NCBI GenBank assembly: GCA_900320765.1
Contig: ONTN01000076.1
Coordinates: 1-6,746, forward strand
Direction: 5' to 3'
Origin: an uncultured Eubacteriales bacterium
GTDB lineage: Bacteria; Bacillota; Clostridia; Oscillospirales; Oscillospiraceae
DNA length: 6,746 nucleotides
Below the pieces are notes generated by a model. That model ran no database searches and had not been told where the DNA came from. It was given only the letters and a program-made list of their open reading frames with translations. A program made the position numbers and the translations under genes. Within the stretch, counting starts at the first letter, position 1, and the number at the start of each line of letters is the position of its first letter. Below are positions 6,019 to 6,746 of the stretch, piece by piece.

Positions 6019-6746
6019 CGGACGGCAGATTTTCGCGGACGGAGCTTCTCTTAGGCGCGGAGGCGATGGAGAAGCTGAAAAGCGCCCGCGTCGCCGTCTT
6101 CGGAATTGGCGGGGTCGGCGGCTACGCTGTAGAGGCTCTCGCGCGGTGCGGCGTCGGCGCCCTCGATCTTATCGACAAGGACACGGTTTCCGTTTCTAAT
6201 ATTAACCGCCAGATAATAGCGACGGACGGCGCCGTCGGAAGGCCGAAGGCCGAGGTCGCCCGTGACAGGGTGCGAAAGATCTCACCGGAGACTGAGGTCA
6301 GGGTATTCGACGTTTTTTACACGCCCGAGACGGCAGGGCAGTTTGACTTTTCGCAGTATGACTACGTTATCGACGCTATCGACACGGTGACGGGAAAGCT
6401 TGAGCTCGCCTTACGCGCGAACGGGGCGGGAGTGCCCATCATCTCGAGCATGGGCGCGGGAAACAAGCTCGACCCCACGGCGTTCCGCGTCGCCGATATT
6501 TCGGAGACGAAGGTCTGCCCCCTCGCCCGCATAATGCGAAAGGAGCTAAAAAAGCGCGGGATATACTCACTCAAGGTGGTCTACTCCGAGGAGCCGCCGA
6601 TGGAGCCCGCAGCTCCCTCCGGGGAGGAGCCCGAGGAGGGGCGGCGCAGCATACCCGGCAGCGTGAGCTTCGTACCCTCGGTCGCAGGGCTTATTATTGC
6701 GGGTGAGGTCATAAAGGACCTTACAGGAGTTCGAAACCAATATCTG
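6015..6746 (+). CDS. tcdA: tRNA threonylcarbamoyladenosine dehydratase TcdA (3' end beyond window)
   Basis: TcdA (CsdL), an E1/ThiF/MoeB-like enzyme, uses ATP to cyclise t6A at position 37 of ANN-decoding tRNAs to ct6A. The 244 visible residues are open to the window edge and are probably nearly the whole protein. It starts RFSRTELLLGAEAMEKL as family members do, then has the nucleotide-binding GIGGVGGYA (30-38), LIDKDTVSVSNINRQ (52-66: D54, N62, N64, R65), GRPKAE (75-80, K78), the VIDAID strand (118-123), SSMGAGNKLDP (144-154) and CPLARIMRKELKKRGI (168-183, C168). IPGSVSFVPSVAG (213-225) follows a Pro/Glu-rich loop (191-211) that is probably surface-exposed. Its ATG overlaps the preceding stop and is preceded by GGGGG (6003-6007) at seven nt. 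Being third in an operon with mnmA makes this a tRNA anticodon-loop modification cluster. Confidence 0.95.
   Translation, partial: MTDGRFSRTELLLGAEAMEKLKSARVAVFGIGGVGGYAVEALARCGVGALDLIDKDTVSVSNINRQIIATDGAVGRPKAEVARDRVRKISPETEVRVFDVFYTPETAGQFDFSQYDYVIDAIDTVTGKLELALRANGAGVPIISSMGAGNKLDPTAFRVADISETKVCPLARIMRKELKKRGIYSLKVVYSEEPPMEPAAPSGEEPEEGRRSIPGSVSFVPSVAGLIIAGEVIKDLTGVRNQYL

Overview
The window is ordinary bacterial chromosome from a GC-rich member of the Firmicutes, most likely an uncultured clostridial (Oscillospiraceae/Ruminococcaceae-like) organism. This is inferred from the protein style (a CsoR-like tail before copA, clostridial-type HtpG and MnmA), strong purine-rich Shine-Dalgarno (SD) sites and textbook sigma-A promoters. 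No named genus is supported. I see no mobile element, CRISPR array, rRNA or tRNA gene.

Layout. (1) Positions 1-32 hold the last codons of an upstream gene, possibly a CsoR-type copper repressor. (2) Positions 38-2533 (+) encode a Cu(I)-exporting P1B-type ATPase, CopA, with one N-terminal metal-binding (HMA) domain and an unusual second HMA domain at the C-terminus. (3) Positions 2572-2604 form a perfect 12-bp terminator hairpin between convergent genes. (4) Positions 4484-2604 (-) encode the Hsp90 chaperone HtpG. (5) Positions 4485-4625 are a compact divergent promoter region with two back-to-back TTGACT/17-nt/TATAAT-like promoters. (6) From 4626 (+) runs a tightly packed operon: mnmA (tRNA 2-thiouridylase), an unrecognised 114-residue protein with an N-terminal cysteine cluster, and tcdA (cyclic t6A dehydratase), which runs off the right edge.

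How the genes fit together. The left block is copper efflux: CopA pumps Cu(I) out, and its C-terminal domain looks like a CopZ chaperone. The right operon is tRNA anticodon-loop modification: s2U34 by MnmA and ct6A37 by TcdA, with a small unknown between them. HtpG is a stand-alone stress chaperone facing the tRNA operon.

The most interesting signal is at the copA/copZ junction. The C-terminal HMA domain begins at an in-frame ATG (2330) preceded by a perfect AGGAGG at 8-nt spacing, so a free CopZ could be made from inside copA. Just upstream are two zero-frame slippery heptamers (A_AAA_AAG and A_AAA_AAA), and both other reading frames carry stop codons at 2301-2310. The locus therefore has the parts to make a long CopA-CopZ fusion, a short CopA and a free CopZ. 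Alternatively, an indel in a poly-A run has fused two genes, either in the genome or as a sequence error. This could only be decided experimentally or by comparison with related genomes.
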